The notes under the pieces were generated by a model. That model was not told the origin of the DNA. It saw nothing but the letters and a program-made list of their open reading frames with translations, and did no database searches. Positions 53,927-63,631 of a stretch of DNA of 64,000 nt are shown here, one piece after another. The position numbers were made by a program, and so were the translations under genes. The DNA is from Sphingomonas sp. BK345. Lineage in GTDB: Bacteria; Pseudomonadota; Alphaproteobacteria; Sphingomonadales; Sphingomonadaceae. The stretch is taken from NCBI RefSeq assembly GCF_014193845.1, contig NZ_JACHZX010000004.1:1-64000 (forward strand), read 5' to 3'. Within the stretch, counting starts at the first letter, position 1; every line of letters starts with the position of its first letter.

Positions 53927-56248
53927 GTGACCGAGCCAGCCAACGCCCTCCAGGACCCGCCCTATCTCGCGGGGCTCAACCCGCCGCAGCGCGACGCGGT
54001 GCTCACCACCGACGGCCCGGTACTCGTCCTCGCCGGTGCGGGCACGGGCAAGACCGCGGCGCTCACCGCCCGGCTGGCGCACCTGCTATGGACGCGCAAG
54101 GCGTACCCGTCCGAGATCCTGAGCGTCACCTTCACCAACAAGGCCGCGCGCGAGATGCGCGAGCGCGTCGGCCGCCTCGTCGGCGATGCGGTGGAGGGCA
54201 TGCCGTGGCTCGGCACCTTCCACGCGATCGGCGCGAAGATGCTGCGCCGCCACGCCGAGCTGGTCGGGCTGCAGAGCAACTTCACGATCCTCGACACCGA
54301 CGACCAGCTTCGCCTGCTCAAGCAGCTGATCCTCGCGGCCGACCTCGACGAGAAGCGGTTCCCGGCGCGCAGCCTCGCCGGGCTGATCGACGAGTGGAAG
54401 AACAAGGGCCTCACCCCGTCCGAGATCGACGCCGGCGAGAGCGAGCGCTACGGCAACGGTCGCGGCGGCGAGCTGTACCAGCAGTACCAGGACCGGCTGC
54501 GCGCGGTGAACGCCTGCGACTTCGGCGACCTGCTGCTCCACGTGCTGACGATCCTGAAGCGCGAGCGCACCGTGCTGGAGCAGTATCAGCAGCGCTTCCG
54601 CTACATCATGGTGGACGAATATCAGGATACCAACTCGGTCCAGTATCTGTGGCTGCGGCTGCTCGCGCAGGAGCGCCGTAACATCTGCTGCGTCGGCGAC
54701 GACGATCAGTCGATCTATTCCTGGCGCGGCGCGCAGGTGGAGAACATCCTCAAATTCGAGAAGGACTTTCCCGGCGCCAAGGTGATCCGGCTGGAGCAGA
54801 ACTATCGCTCCACCCCGCATATCCTCGCCGCCGCCTCGGGAGTGATCGCGAACAACGGCGGGCGGCTCGGCAAGGAGCTGTGGACCGAGCTTGACGCGGG
54901 CGAGAAGGTCCGCGTGCTCGGCGTGTGGGACGGCCCCGAGGAGGCGCGTCGCGTCGGCGAGGAGATCGAGGCGGCGCAGCGCGACGGCACCAGCCTCGAC
55001 CATGTCGCCATCCTCGTGCGCGCGCAGCACCAGACGCGCGAATTCGAGGACCGCTTCATCGCGATCGGCCTGCCCTATCGCATCGTCGGCGGCTTCCGCT
55101 TCTACGAGCGCGCCGAGATCCGCGACGCGCTCGCCTATCTGCGCGTCGTCCACCAGCCCGCCGACGACCTCGCCCTCGAGCGGATCGTCAACACGCCCAA
55201 GCGCGGCCTCGGCGACAAGGCGATCGCCAAGCTCCACCAGCTCGCCCGCGCCGAGCGGCTGCCGCTGTCGATCGCGGCGGCGCGCATCCTCGACAGCGAC
55301 GAACTCACCCCACAGGCGCGCAAGGCGCTCGGCCGCTTCGTCGGCGACGTCGCGCGCTGGCGCGACATGGCCAACGATCTGCCCCACGCCGAGCTGGCGC
55401 GTCAGATCCTCGACGAGAGCGGCTATACCGCGATGTGGCAGGCGGAGAAGTCGGCCGAGGCGGCAGGGCGGCTCGAGAACCTCACCGAGCTGGTGCGCGC
55501 GATGGAGGAATATGAGAGCCTGACCGCCTTCCTCGAGCATGTCAGCCTCGTCATGGACAATGAGGCAACGCGCGAGGACCCCAAGGTGACGATCATGACG
55601 ATCCACGCCGCCAAGGGGCTGGAGTTCGACACCGTCTTCCTCGCCGGCTGGGAAGAAGGGCTGTTCCCGTCGCAGCGCGCGCTTGACGAGGGCGGCACGC
55701 GCAGCCTCGAGGAGGAGCGCCGCCTCGCTTATGTCGCGATCACGCGCGCGCGCCGCCGCGCCACCATCCTCCACGCCGCCAACCGGCGCATCTACGGGCA
55801 ATGGACCAGCTCGCTGCCGTCGCGCTTCGTCGGCGAGCTGCCCGACGCGCATGTCGAGAGCGAGACGAGCATGTCGGGCGGCGAGAGCCTGTGGCGCGCC
55901 AATTGGAGCGAGCGCGCCGATCCCTTCGCCGACGTAGCGCGCGGCACCGGCCGCGGCCCGGGCTGGCAGCGCGCGGCAGGGACGCTCGGCACGCAGGGCG
56001 GGAGCAAGCCCGGCGGCGAGTGGACCAGCCGCACCTTCTCGCGCGAGCCCGTCCGCGTGGTGGAGAGCCGCGCCTCGGCGGTGAGCATCGGCAACAAGGG
56101 CCGTGGCGACCTCGCCGTGGGGCAGCGCGTGTTCCACCAGAAGTTCGGCTATGGCGCGATCGCCGAGATCGAGGGCAACAAGCTCGAGATCGACTTCGAG
56201 CAAGCGGGGCGCAAGCGCGTGATGGACAGTTTCGTCAGCGCCAGCTGA
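53927..56248 (+). CDS. uvrD: UvrD/PcrA-type ATP-dependent DNA helicase
   Basis: A 773-residue superfamily 1A helicase. Motifs are in order: LNPPQRDAV (Q), LAGAGTGKT (I, residues 36-43), TFTNKAAREM (Ia), VDEYQDTN (II), GDDDQSIYSWRGA (III), EQNYRST (IV), TIHAAKGLEF (V) and YVAITRARRR (VI). The C-terminus has a PcrA-type Tudor-like end (VFHQKFGYGAIAEIEGNKLE). GTG 53927 is chosen because homology starts right there. It unwinds DNA in nucleotide-excision and mismatch repair and removes RNA polymerase or RecA. A LexA box is upstream. Confidence 0.95.
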   Translation: MTEPANALQDPPYLAGLNPPQRDAVLTTDGPVLVLAGAGTGKTAALTARLAHLLWTRKAYPSEILSVTFTNKAAREMRERVGRLVGDAVEGMPWLGTFHAIGAKMLRRHAELVGLQSNFTILDTDDQLRLLKQLILAADLDEKRFPARSLAGLIDEWKNKGLTPSEIDAGESERYGNGRGGELYQQYQDRLRAVNACDFGDLLLHVLTILKRERTVLEQYQQRFRYIMVDEYQDTNSVQYLWLRLLAQERRNICCVGDDDQSIYSWRGAQVENILKFEKDFPGAKVIRLEQNYRSTPHILAAASGVIANNGGRLGKELWTELDAGEKVRVLGVWDGPEEARRVGEEIEAAQRDGTSLDHVAILVRAQHQTREFEDRFIAIGLPYRIVGGFRFYERAEIRDALAYLRVVHQPADDLALERIVNTPKRGLGDKAIAKLHQLARAERLPLSIAAARILDSDELTPQARKALGRFVGDVARWRDMANDLPHAELARQILDESGYTAMWQAEKSAEAAGRLENLTELVRAMEEYESLTAFLEHVSLVMDNEATREDPKVTIMTIHAAKGLEFDTVFLAGWEEGLFPSQRALDEGGTRSLEEERRLAYVAITRARRRATILHAANRRIYGQWTSSLPSRFVGELPDAHVESETSMSGGESLWRANWSERADPFADVARGTGRGPGWQRAAGTLGTQGGSKPGGEWTSRTFSREPVRVVESRASAVSIGNKGRGDLAVGQRVFHQKFGYGAIAEIEGNKLEIDFEQAGRKRVMDSFVSAS

Positions 56249-56291
56249 GACTTTCCCGATGTCTCCGGGTTGTCCGCGTCGGAGGTGTGCC

Positions 56292-56786
56292 ATGTCCGAG
56301 ACCGCCGAGAAGACCGATCCCGACTTGTGGGAAAAGGTGAAGGACGAGATCACCGCCGGGGCGAAGGGCGGCAAGAAGGGCCAATGGTCCGCTCGCAAGG
56401 CGCAGATGGCGGTCGCCGAGTATAAGAAGCGCGGCGGCGGCTTTGAGGGCGGCAAGGACGAGGACAATTCGCTGCACCAGTGGAGCGAGGAGGATTGGGG
56501 CACCAAGTCGGGCGCGAAGAGCGAGGAGAGCGGCGAGCGCTATCTGCCGAAGAAGGCGCGCGAGGCACTGTCCGACAAGGAATATGCGCGCACCAGCGCG
56601 AAAAAGCGGGCGGACACGAAGAAGGGGAAGCAATTCTCCGCCCAGCCCGACGATGTAGCGGCGAAGACGCGGCCGTACCGCGACCATCGCTCCAAGGCCG
56701 ACCTCTATGCCGAGGCGAAGAAGCGCGACATTCCGGGTCGCTCGACGATGAGGAAGGACGAGCTGGCGAAGGCGCTCGCGCGGTAG
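56292..56786 (+). CDS. DUF5872-type protein with C-terminal SAP/Rho-N-like segment
   Basis: A 164-residue, highly charged protein. DPDLWEKVKDEITAG and KGQWSARKAQMAVAEYKKRG match the DUF5872 pattern as I recall it; the C-terminus SKADLYAEAKKRDIPGRSTM-RKDELAKAL looks like a SAP/Rho-N nucleic-acid-binding hairpin. No membrane segment. A DNA-binding or desiccation/stress role is possible; function is unknown. GGAGG lies 7 nt before ATG 56292. It lies 43 bp after uvrD. Confidence 0.78.
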   Translation: MSETAEKTDPDLWEKVKDEITAGAKGGKKGQWSARKAQMAVAEYKKRGGGFEGGKDEDNSLHQWSEEDWGTKSGAKSEESGERYLPKKAREALSDKEYARTSAKKRADTKKGKQFSAQPDDVAAKTRPYRDHRSKADLYAEAKKRDIPGRSTMRKDELAKALAR

Positions 56787-56924
56787 CTGGCGATTCCCGA
56801 TGGCCATTGCCGACCAATGTGCCCAAGCGAAGGCCTCGGCCAAGTTGGGCAGCGCTCGTGCCCCTTACCACGCCCTCCCCACCTAGATCGCAGCCTCCGC
56901 CACGGCACAAGGGGGCGCGCCTTC

Positions 56925-57353
56925 CTACTCGCGCAGCTCGACCGCGCCGCTTCCCCACAACGCCCACCAGATGATCGCGGGCTGAAGTAGCAGCCGCGGC
57001 GCATGGTACCAGATCGGCAGGCCCGTATCGCTGCCGAGGTCGAGCATCGCGTGGTAGATGTTGGCCGGCCACACGCACAGCGCATAGGCCGCAAGCCCCC
57101 ATCCCGCGAAGCGCCGCGTCGCGCGCGGCAGCAGCATGGCCGCGCCGGCCAGCTCGATCACGCCGGTCACCACCACCACCGCGATCGGCAGCGGGATCAC
57201 GGGCGGAACGATCCCCGCCATCGCGTCGGTGAAGACGAAATGCGCGATGCCGCCCAGCGCGTAGAACAGCGCGAGCGCCCATCGGCCCCAGCGCCGCGCG
57301 TCACTCTCGCGCTGGCGCTTGAAGCCGTAGGAAGCGTAGCGATCAACCGGCAA
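56925..57353 (-). CDS. DoxX-like membrane protein
   Basis: A 142-residue protein with four hydrophobic segments (WALALFYALGGIAHFVF, IPLPIAVVVVTGVIELAGAA, FAGWGLAAYALCVWPANIY, LLLQPAIIWWALW), the four-helix layout of DoxX/DoxD-like proteins. GxxHF and ELAGA are typical. The only start that keeps the N-terminal arginine-rich stretch is TTG 57353, so the start is uncertain. Function unknown; family members have redox-linked roles. Confidence 0.75.
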   Translation of the reverse strand: MPVDRYASYGFKRQRESDARRWGRWALALFYALGGIAHFVFTDAMAGIVPPVIPLPIAVVVVTGVIELAGAAMLLPRATRRFAGWGLAAYALCVWPANIYHAMLDLGSDTGLPIWYHAPRLLLQPAIIWWALWGSGAVELRE

Positions 57354-57358
57354 GCCGG

Positions 57359-57697
57359 TCAGACCTCCACAGCCAGGAGCGTCACGCCCTCGTACTTGTC
57401 GTCCCCCGGGACGAACAACTCGCTCGGCTTGAAGCGTCGGGGCGTGATCCGCAGACCCGTCAGCCCGGCGAGCTTGAACGCGCCGATCTTGGGTTCCTTG
57501 GGCGGCTGACCGTCGCGCTCCAGCGTGAGCGCGTCGAGATAGATCTCGCCGTGCTTGGTATACAGGATGTGCGGCGCCAGTGTCACCTCGCCGCGATTAT
57601 AGGTCGCGGCGATCGCCTGCTGCTTGACGATCGCCTCGAAGACGATCGGGACGGTGTCGGGGACGGCGCTTGGCTTGTTCATCGTCTGAGCATTCAT
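57359..57697 (-). CDS. Conserved hypothetical protein
   Basis: A 112-residue soluble protein: VPIVFEAIVKQQAIAATYNR, APHILYTKHGEIYLDALTLE and KLAGLTGLRITPRRFKPSE. The middle resembles the beta-rich WYL-type ligand-binding fold (an N-terminal 'AI-x-x-Y' and 'P-x-x-L-Y...G-x-x-YL'), but no helix-turn-helix is attached, so this is a weak inference. ATG 57697; a later Met (57682) is possible. It lies 5 bp upstream of the DoxX-like gene. Confidence 0.65.
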   Translation of the reverse strand: MNAQTMNKPSAVPDTVPIVFEAIVKQQAIAATYNRGEVTLAPHILYTKHGEIYLDALTLERDGQPPKEPKIGAFKLAGLTGLRITPRRFKPSELFVPGDDKYEGVTLLAVEV

Positions 57698-57781
57698 CAC
57701 GCTGCCCCTAGCCGATCACGCTGCATCGCAGCAAGAACCTCGCGAGATCGGCTACGTTCCCATCATAGCACGAGAAACCCT

Positions 57782-59890
57782 TCAACGCGGCATCAACTTC
57801 TGCGCGAAATAGGTCATCTGCAGCGCCTGCAGCCGCGCCCCCTGCTCGATATCCGCATCGCCCGAATGGCCCCCCGCCGTGTCCTCGTAGAAGAGGTAGG
57901 GCAGCCCATATTCCTTGAGCCGCGCGGCGAACTTGCGCGCGTGCTGCGGGCCGACCCGGTCGTCCTTGGTGGTCGTCCAGATGTACGGCTCGGGGTAGCG
58001 CACACCCTTGCGGATGTTCTGATACGGCGAGATCGTGCTGAGAAAGGCGCGCTCCTCGGGCACGCTGACCGAGCCATATTCGTCGACCCAGGAGGCGCCC
58101 GCCGCGATCTGTTCATAGCGCAGCATGTCGAGCAGCGGCACCTGGATCGTCACCGCCTGCCACAATTCGGGGTGCTGGTTGAACTCGACGCCCATCAGCA
58201 GCCCGCCGTTCGAGCCGCCGTAGATGCCCAGCTTCCGCGGGCTGGTCATCCGACGCGCGATAAGGTCCTTCGCCACCGCGGCGAAATCGTCGTAGATCAC
58301 CTGTCGCTTGGTCTTGCGCCCGGCGTCGTGCCACGCCGGACCGAACTCGCCCCCGCCGCGGATGTTGGCGAGCACATAAGCGCCGCCGCGCTCGAGCCAT
58401 AATTTGCCGGTGATGGCCGAGTAGCCCGGCAGCATCGGCAGCTCGAACCCACCATAAGCGGTCATGATCGTCGGCGTGCTGCCGTCGTGGCGGATGCCGT
58501 CTCGGTGGACGATGAAATAGGGGACCTTTGTACCGTCGGTGGAGGTCGCCTCATGCTGTTCGACCACCAGCCCGGCGGCGTCGAACTTCGCCGGCAGCGT
58601 CTTCACCGCCGCTCCCGCCGTCGCGGTCGCGGCGTCGAGCGGCAGCAGCGTCGTCGGCGTCAGGAAGCCGGTCACCGTCACATAGGCATGGTCGCTCTTG
58701 TCGTCGGCGCTCGCCACGCTCAGCGACGCATTGTCGGGGAGCGCGACGGGTCGTGCCGTCCAGCCCTCCTCCCCCGGCGTGTAGACTGTCGCCCGCCCGC
58801 GGACATTGTCGTTGTAGATCAGCACCAGCCGATCCTTCGTCGTCACCAACTCGTCGACCGACTGGCGCGGGTTGGGCGCGAACACCACCGTCGGGTTCAG
58901 CGTCCCCCCCTCGACGTCGGCGAGCGGCACGGAAGCGATCGCGCCCGCCGGCACCTTGCCCCACGGGTCGCTGGTGCGGAACAGCACCTGGCCGTGGACC
59001 ATGGCCTCGGGGAAGGTGCGCGCCGGCACGTCGAGTTTGCGCGTCCCCGCCGGAGTCCAGACATAGGTCTCGCCGCCGAAGAAGGTCGTCTGCCGCGTGA
59101 TCGTGACCAGCCGGTGGCCCTGGCCATCGGTGATCACCCCGGCATAGGTGCCGAGCTGGTCGCCCGGCTGGCCGCGGTAGGCCTCGGTCGCCGCGTCCAG
59201 CGGCTGGCCGCGCTTCACCATCTTGACCACGAAAGGATAGCTCGAGGCGGTCATGGTCCCCGCGCCCCAGTCGCGGCTGACCAGCAGCGTATCCTTGTCG
59301 AGCCAGCTCGCGCCCTGTTTCGACTTGGGCAAAGCGAAGCCGCCGGCGACGATTGTGCCGGCAGCAAGGTCGAACTCGCGATAGCTGATCGCGTCCTCGC
59401 CACCCTCGGACAGCGCGACCAGGCACAGCCGCTCCTCGGGCTGGAGGCAGGTCGCGCCCTTCCACACCCATTTCTTGCCCTCTGCCTTCGACAGCGCGTC
59501 GAGGTCGAGGACGGTCGTCCATCTCGGCTGCGGTCGGGCATAATCGGCCTCGCTGGTCCAGCGCCAGATGCCCTGCGGATGATCGGCATCGCGCCAGAAA
59601 TTGTAGATGCGGCCATACAATTGGCTCGGCATCGGGATGCGATCCTTCGCCGCGGCGATCGCCAGCGCCTGCTGGTAGAAGGTTTGGTAGCGCGGATCGG
59701 CCTGCAGCCGCGGCAGCGTGCGCTTGTTCTCTGCCTCGACCCAGGCGAGCGCCCTGGCGCCGTCCTTGTCCTCGAGCCAGACATGGGGATCGTCGGTCAT
59801 CGCCTTGCTCTGGGCGAGCGCCGCCGATGCCGCAAGCGCCGCGGCGAGCGCCACCCCGATGGCGAGCCTTCCCCGTTCCGAAACTCTCAT
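57782..59890 (-). CDS. Secreted prolyl oligopeptidase-family serine peptidase
   Basis: A 702-residue protein with a signal peptide (MRVSERGRLAIGVALAAALA, cleavage near SAALAQ, residue 27). A seven-bladed propeller domain spans about residues 80-450. The catalytic alpha/beta-hydrolase domain follows with Ser560 (GIYGGSNGGLLMG), Asp near 644 (TKDDRVGPQHA) and His675 (AGGHSG). Family members cleave short proline-containing peptides, here in the periplasm. ATG 59890. Several such enzymes are usual in sphingomonads. Confidence 0.92.
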   Translation of the reverse strand: MRVSERGRLAIGVALAAALAASAALAQSKAMTDDPHVWLEDKDGARALAWVEAENKRTLPRLQADPRYQTFYQQALAIAAAKDRIPMPSQLYGRIYNFWRDADHPQGIWRWTSEADYARPQPRWTTVLDLDALSKAEGKKWVWKGATCLQPEERLCLVALSEGGEDAISYREFDLAAGTIVAGGFALPKSKQGASWLDKDTLLVSRDWGAGTMTASSYPFVVKMVKRGQPLDAATEAYRGQPGDQLGTYAGVITDGQGHRLVTITRQTTFFGGETYVWTPAGTRKLDVPARTFPEAMVHGQVLFRTSDPWGKVPAGAIASVPLADVEGGTLNPTVVFAPNPRQSVDELVTTKDRLVLIYNDNVRGRATVYTPGEEGWTARPVALPDNASLSVASADDKSDHAYVTVTGFLTPTTLLPLDAATATAGAAVKTLPAKFDAAGLVVEQHEATSTDGTKVPYFIVHRDGIRHDGSTPTIMTAYGGFELPMLPGYSAITGKLWLERGGAYVLANIRGGGEFGPAWHDAGRKTKRQVIYDDFAAVAKDLIARRMTSPRKLGIYGGSNGGLLMGVEFNQHPELWQAVTIQVPLLDMLRYEQIAAGASWVDEYGSVSVPEERAFLSTISPYQNIRKGVRYPEPYIWTTTKDDRVGPQHARKFAARLKEYGLPYLFYEDTAGGHSGDADIEQGARLQALQMTYFAQKLMPR

Positions 59891-59978
59891 CGCAGCGACC
59901 CTTCCCTTCGTTGCCGCTATCCTTGCGGCGGGCGGCGGCGCGGAACAAGCCGCAACGTGGCGAGTCGGGCAGGCAAGG

Positions 59979-61415
59979 ATGCCGCCCGCTGACCCGATCC
60001 GACGCGCCGCCGCGGGCGCCCCCGCCGCCGATGGCCTGCCCGCACCGCGCCGCTACGCCGCGGTCGCGGCGCTCTGCTTCGGCACCGCCCTGGTGATCAT
60101 TGACGGCGGCGTCGCCAATGTGGCGCTGCCGACGATCGCGCGCGACCTCGGCGTGGCGTCGTCGGCGGTAGTGGCGATCGTGACCGTCTATCAGCTGATG
60201 CTGGTGATGATGCTGCTGCCCTTCGCCGGACTAGGCGAGCGGATCGGGCTGAAGCGGATGTACCAGCTCGGCCAGATGATCTTCACCGTCGCGACCTTGC
60301 TCTGCTTCTTCGCCAAGAGCCTGCCCTTCCTGCTGGTGGTGCGCGCGGCGCAGGCGATCGGCGCGGCGGGTGCCTTGGCGGTCGCCTCGGCGCTGATCCG
60401 CCAGACCTATCCGAGCGCCCAGCTCGGGCGCGGCCTCGGCATCAACTCGGTGGTGGTGTCGAGCTCGGCCGCGGCGGCGCCGACCATCGGCGGACTGGTG
60501 CTCGCGGTGGCGCCCTGGCCCTGGGTGTTCGCCAGCGCGATCCCCTTCGCGCTCGCCTCGCTGCTGTTCGGCCGCGCCCTGCCCGACCCCGTACCGCGCG
60601 ACCAGCGCTTCGACGTGCTTGGCGCGGTGATGTGCGCGGCAATGTTCGGGCTGGTGATCGGGGGCGCCGAGAGCGCGGTCCATGGCGACAGCCCGGTGGT
60701 GTCCGCCGCGATCGTGCTGCTTGGCGTCGCGATCGGCGTGATCTATGTCCGGCGCGAGCGAGGGACCGCCGACCCGATCCTGCCGGTCGACCTGCTCGCG
60801 CGGCCGGTGATCGCGCTGTCGACGATCGGTGGCTTCACCGCCTTCGTCGCCTCAATGACGCTGCTGTTGTCGGCGCCGTTCCGGCTCACGCACGAATATG
60901 GCTTCACCGCGGCCGAGGTCGGCGCGGCGATCGCGCCCTGGCCGCTGACCAACATGATCGTCGCGCCGCTCACCGGCTGGCTATCCGACCGCGTGCCGGC
61001 GGGGCTGCTCGGCGGGATCGGCATGGCGATCTCAATCGTCGCGCTGGTGCTGATCGCGCTGATGCCGGCTGATCCGAGCTATTTCGACGTGGCGTGGCGG
61101 ATGGCGCTGTGCGGCTCCGGCTTCGGCACCTTCCTGCCACCGAACGCGCGGCTGATCATCGGATCGGCACCGCGCGCGCGCGTCGCCGCGGCGGGCGGGC
61201 TGGTGAGCACGGTGCGGCTGGTCGGCCAGACCACCGGGGCGACCCTGGTGGCGGCGCTGCTGGCGGTCGGCGTCGGCGCCGGGGCGGTGCCGCCGCTGGT
61301 GTCGGCCGGCTTGGCGCTGGTGGCGGGCGCGTGCAGCCTCGCGCGACTGCGTCCCTCGGTGCGCGAGGCGGGTAGCGGTGAGGCGGAGGCGGTGCCGGCG
61401 GCGACCGTGCGGTAA
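59979..61415 (+). CDS. MFS drug-efflux type transporter (DHA2/EmrB-QacA)
   Basis: A 478-residue protein with about 14 membrane segments. It has LVIIDGGVANVALPTIARDL in the first segment (the D-x-x-[IV]-x-x-VALP motif of DHA2 transporters), GLGERIGLKRMYQ in loop 2-3 and AQAIGAAGALAVASALI. It probably exports hydrophobic compounds by proton antiport. ATG 59979 has GGCAAGG before it; the frame is open further upstream but that region overlaps the divergent peptidase gene. No regulator or membrane-fusion partner is adjacent. Confidence 0.88.
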   Translation: MPPADPIRRAAAGAPAADGLPAPRRYAAVAALCFGTALVIIDGGVANVALPTIARDLGVASSAVVAIVTVYQLMLVMMLLPFAGLGERIGLKRMYQLGQMIFTVATLLCFFAKSLPFLLVVRAAQAIGAAGALAVASALIRQTYPSAQLGRGLGINSVVVSSSAAAAPTIGGLVLAVAPWPWVFASAIPFALASLLFGRALPDPVPRDQRFDVLGAVMCAAMFGLVIGGAESAVHGDSPVVSAAIVLLGVAIGVIYVRRERGTADPILPVDLLARPVIALSTIGGFTAFVASMTLLLSAPFRLTHEYGFTAAEVGAAIAPWPLTNMIVAPLTGWLSDRVPAGLLGGIGMAISIVALVLIALMPADPSYFDVAWRMALCGSGFGTFLPPNARLIIGSAPRARVAAAGGLVSTVRLVGQTTGATLVAALLAVGVGAGAVPPLVSAGLALVAGACSLARLRPSVREAGSGEAEAVPAATVR

Positions 61416-61535
61416 GCGCGGAGATGTGTTCGCGCACGCGGGAACTGAGTGGCGGCAAACGACGGTGACATGGGTCTCTGAGCTCCTGCGGGGCGCAGGA
61501 GCAAGAGCCCCAAGTCTCAAGTCACCTGCCCGACC

Positions 61536-61868
61536 CTACCCTCGCATCCCCGCCCAGGCGAGCCACAGCCACCCCGCGATCAGCAGCGTCCCGCCGATCG
61601 GCGTCACCGCGCCGAGCCAGCGTGGCAGGCCGAGCGCCATCAGATAGAGGGTTCCCGCGAACAGCGCGCCGCCGGCGAGGAACAGCCACGCCGGCCCACG
61701 CGCCTCCAGCCGCAGCGCCATCAAAGCAGCGACTGCGTGGACCAACTGATAGTGGCTCCCTGTCTTGAGCCATTCCACCGCCGCGCCACTGGCGCCATGC
61801 GCCCCGAACGCGCCCGCGCCCACCGCTAGCGCACCCGACAGCGCCGCCAGGATCACTAGCCAGTTCAC
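61536..61868 (-). CDS. DUF423 membrane protein
   Basis: A 110-residue protein with four membrane segments and the family motif ALAVGAGAFGAHG, then YQLVHAVAALM and LGAVTPIGGTLLIAGWLWL. DUF423 proteins are widespread, of unknown function. GTG 61868 overlaps the kefB-like stop (GTGA), so it is expressed with the antiporter. Confidence 0.9.
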   Translation of the reverse strand: MNWLVILAALSGALAVGAGAFGAHGASGAAVEWLKTGSHYQLVHAVAALMALRLEARGPAWLFLAGGALFAGTLYLMALGLPRWLGAVTPIGGTLLIAGWLWLAWAGMRG

Positions 61869-63631
61869 TCGCGCTGCCCCCCGCCCCACGGCGCCTGCTC
61901 GGCGACCAGCGCGCGCGCGGCGCGGATGTCGCCCGCCTCGATCTGGATGCGCAGCCGCTCACGGTCGCGCGCACGGTACATCTGCTCGGCGCGGTCGATC
62001 TCGGCGGGCGAGACGCCCAGCCCCTCCATCGCCAGCCGCGCCATGCGGATCGCGGACTCGAGCACCTCGCGCACCACGGCGCGCGCGGGCCCGGGCTTCA
62101 GCCGCACCAGCGCGCGCCGGTCGAAGGCCCGGACGTAAATGGCCGCGCGCGGGAAAGCCTCGTGCACCGCCTCGAGCTGGCCGAGATCGAGTTGGTCGCC
62201 GTCCATGCAGAACATAATAAGCTCTGCCTCGGCCGCACCGGCCTGGCGCAGCAGGTCGAGCCGCGTACCGTCGCCGTAGTAGACCTTGGAGCCGAACTCC
62301 TCGGCGATGTCGATCATCTCGATGTCGGTGTCGATCAGCGTGACCGGGATGTCCTGCATCATCAGCATCTGCCCGACCGTCTGCCCGAAGCGGCCATAGC
62401 CGACGATGATCGCGTTGGCGCCGTCCGCCTTGGGACCGTCCCGTGCGCCGTCGGAGACGATCGGCTCCTCGCGGAAGCGGCGCGTGAACATCATCAGGAA
62501 GGGCGTCGTCGCCATCGACAGCGTGATGATCGCGCCGAACAGGCTCGCCGCCTGGGGCGCGATCAGATAGGCGTTCTGCGCCTGGGCGAGCAGCACGAAG
62601 CCGAATTCGCCACCCTGGCTCAGCAGCAGTCCGAGCGCGACCGCCTGCCGCCACTTCATGCGGAAGGCGAGCCCCAGCCCGGTGATGATCCCTGCCTTGG
62701 TGACGATCAGCGCCGCCGCCATCGCCACCACGAAGAAGGGCCGCTCGGCGATCGCGTGCAGGTCGAGCATCATCCCGACCGCGAGGAAGAACAGCCCGAG
62801 CAGGATCGAGCGGAACGGCTCGACGTCGGTCTCCAGCTCGTGGCGATAGGGGCTGTCCGCCAGCATCACGCCGGCGACGAAGGCGCCGAGCGCGGTGGAG
62901 AGCCCGAGCCACTCCATGAGCGCCGCCGCGGCGATCACGGTGAACAAGGCGGCGAAGACGAACATCTCGCGCTCGCCGAGATTGCCAATGCCGCGGAACA
63001 GCGGGCGCAACACGAACCGTCCGACCGCCACAAGCCCCGCGATCGCCAGCACGGTGTAGATCACCAGCAGCCAGCCCGGCGGCCCCGCCGCCGCCTCGGG
63101 GTTGCGGCTCATCGCGGCGATGATCGTGATCATCGGGATGATCGACAAGTCCTGGAACAGCAGGATCGAGAAGGCGCGCTCGCCAAAGGGCGTGCGCAGT
63201 CGTCCCGAGGACTGCAGCATCGGCAGCACCTGTGCGGTCGAGGACAGGGCCAGCGGCATCCCTACCGCTAGCGCCGCGGCCAGCGAGAATGTCGCCGCGA
63301 GCGCGAGGATCGCGGCGATGGCGACGCCGCAGGCGACGACCTGGAGCAGCCCCAGCCCGAGGATGTCCTCCTTGAGCCGCCACAGCCGCGTCGGGCTCAG
63401 TTCCAGCCCGACGATGAAGAGCAGCAGGGTGATGCCGAGCTCGGCGAAGCCCAGCTTGGTCTCGGCGTCGCCGACCAGGCCCAGCAATTGCGGCCCGACC
63501 AGCGCACCGGCGACGAGGAAGCCCAGCGTGGCGCCCAGCCCGAGCCGGCGGAACAGCAGCACGAAGACCAGCCCCGCGCCGAGCAGGATGGTGCCGTCGC
63601 GGACCAGCGAGCCGTCGGCGGCGTGCTCCAT
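61865..63631 (-). CDS. KefB/KefC-type potassium:proton antiporter
   Basis: A 588-residue CPA2 protein: 12-13 membrane segments (FAELGITLLLFIVGLELSP, LLFQDLSIIPMI, LSTALGAFVAGVMLADS, LLSQGGEFGFVLLAQAQ), then a TrkA-N Rossmann domain from about residue 405 (IIVGYGRFGQTVGQMLM). The HELE-like SPYRHELETDVEPFRSILLG region is the KefB/C signature. It mediates K+ efflux in response to electrophiles. No KefF/G ancillary gene is adjacent. The ATG overlaps the upstream gene stop by one base (TGATG). Confidence 0.92.
   Translation of the reverse strand: MEHAADGSLVRDGTILLGAGLVFVLLFRRLGLGATLGFLVAGALVGPQLLGLVGDAETKLGFAELGITLLLFIVGLELSPTRLWRLKEDILGLGLLQVVACGVAIAAILALAATFSLAAALAVGMPLALSSTAQVLPMLQSSGRLRTPFGERAFSILLFQDLSIIPMITIIAAMSRNPEAAAGPPGWLLVIYTVLAIAGLVAVGRFVLRPLFRGIGNLGEREMFVFAALFTVIAAAALMEWLGLSTALGAFVAGVMLADSPYRHELETDVEPFRSILLGLFFLAVGMMLDLHAIAERPFFVVAMAAALIVTKAGIITGLGLAFRMKWRQAVALGLLLSQGGEFGFVLLAQAQNAYLIAPQAASLFGAIITLSMATTPFLMMFTRRFREEPIVSDGARDGPKADGANAIIVGYGRFGQTVGQMLMMQDIPVTLIDTDIEMIDIAEEFGSKVYYGDGTRLDLLRQAGAAEAELIMFCMDGDQLDLGQLEAVHEAFPRAAIYVRAFDRRALVRLKPGPARAVVREVLESAIRMARLAMEGLGVSPAEIDRAEQMYRARDRERLRIQIEAGDIRAARALVAEQAPWGGGQRE

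Noticed and set aside
54086..56506. 806-codon minus-strand frame opposite uvrD.
   Set aside because: Shadow of the helicase, which has all its motifs on the plus strand. No start signal or homology on the minus strand.
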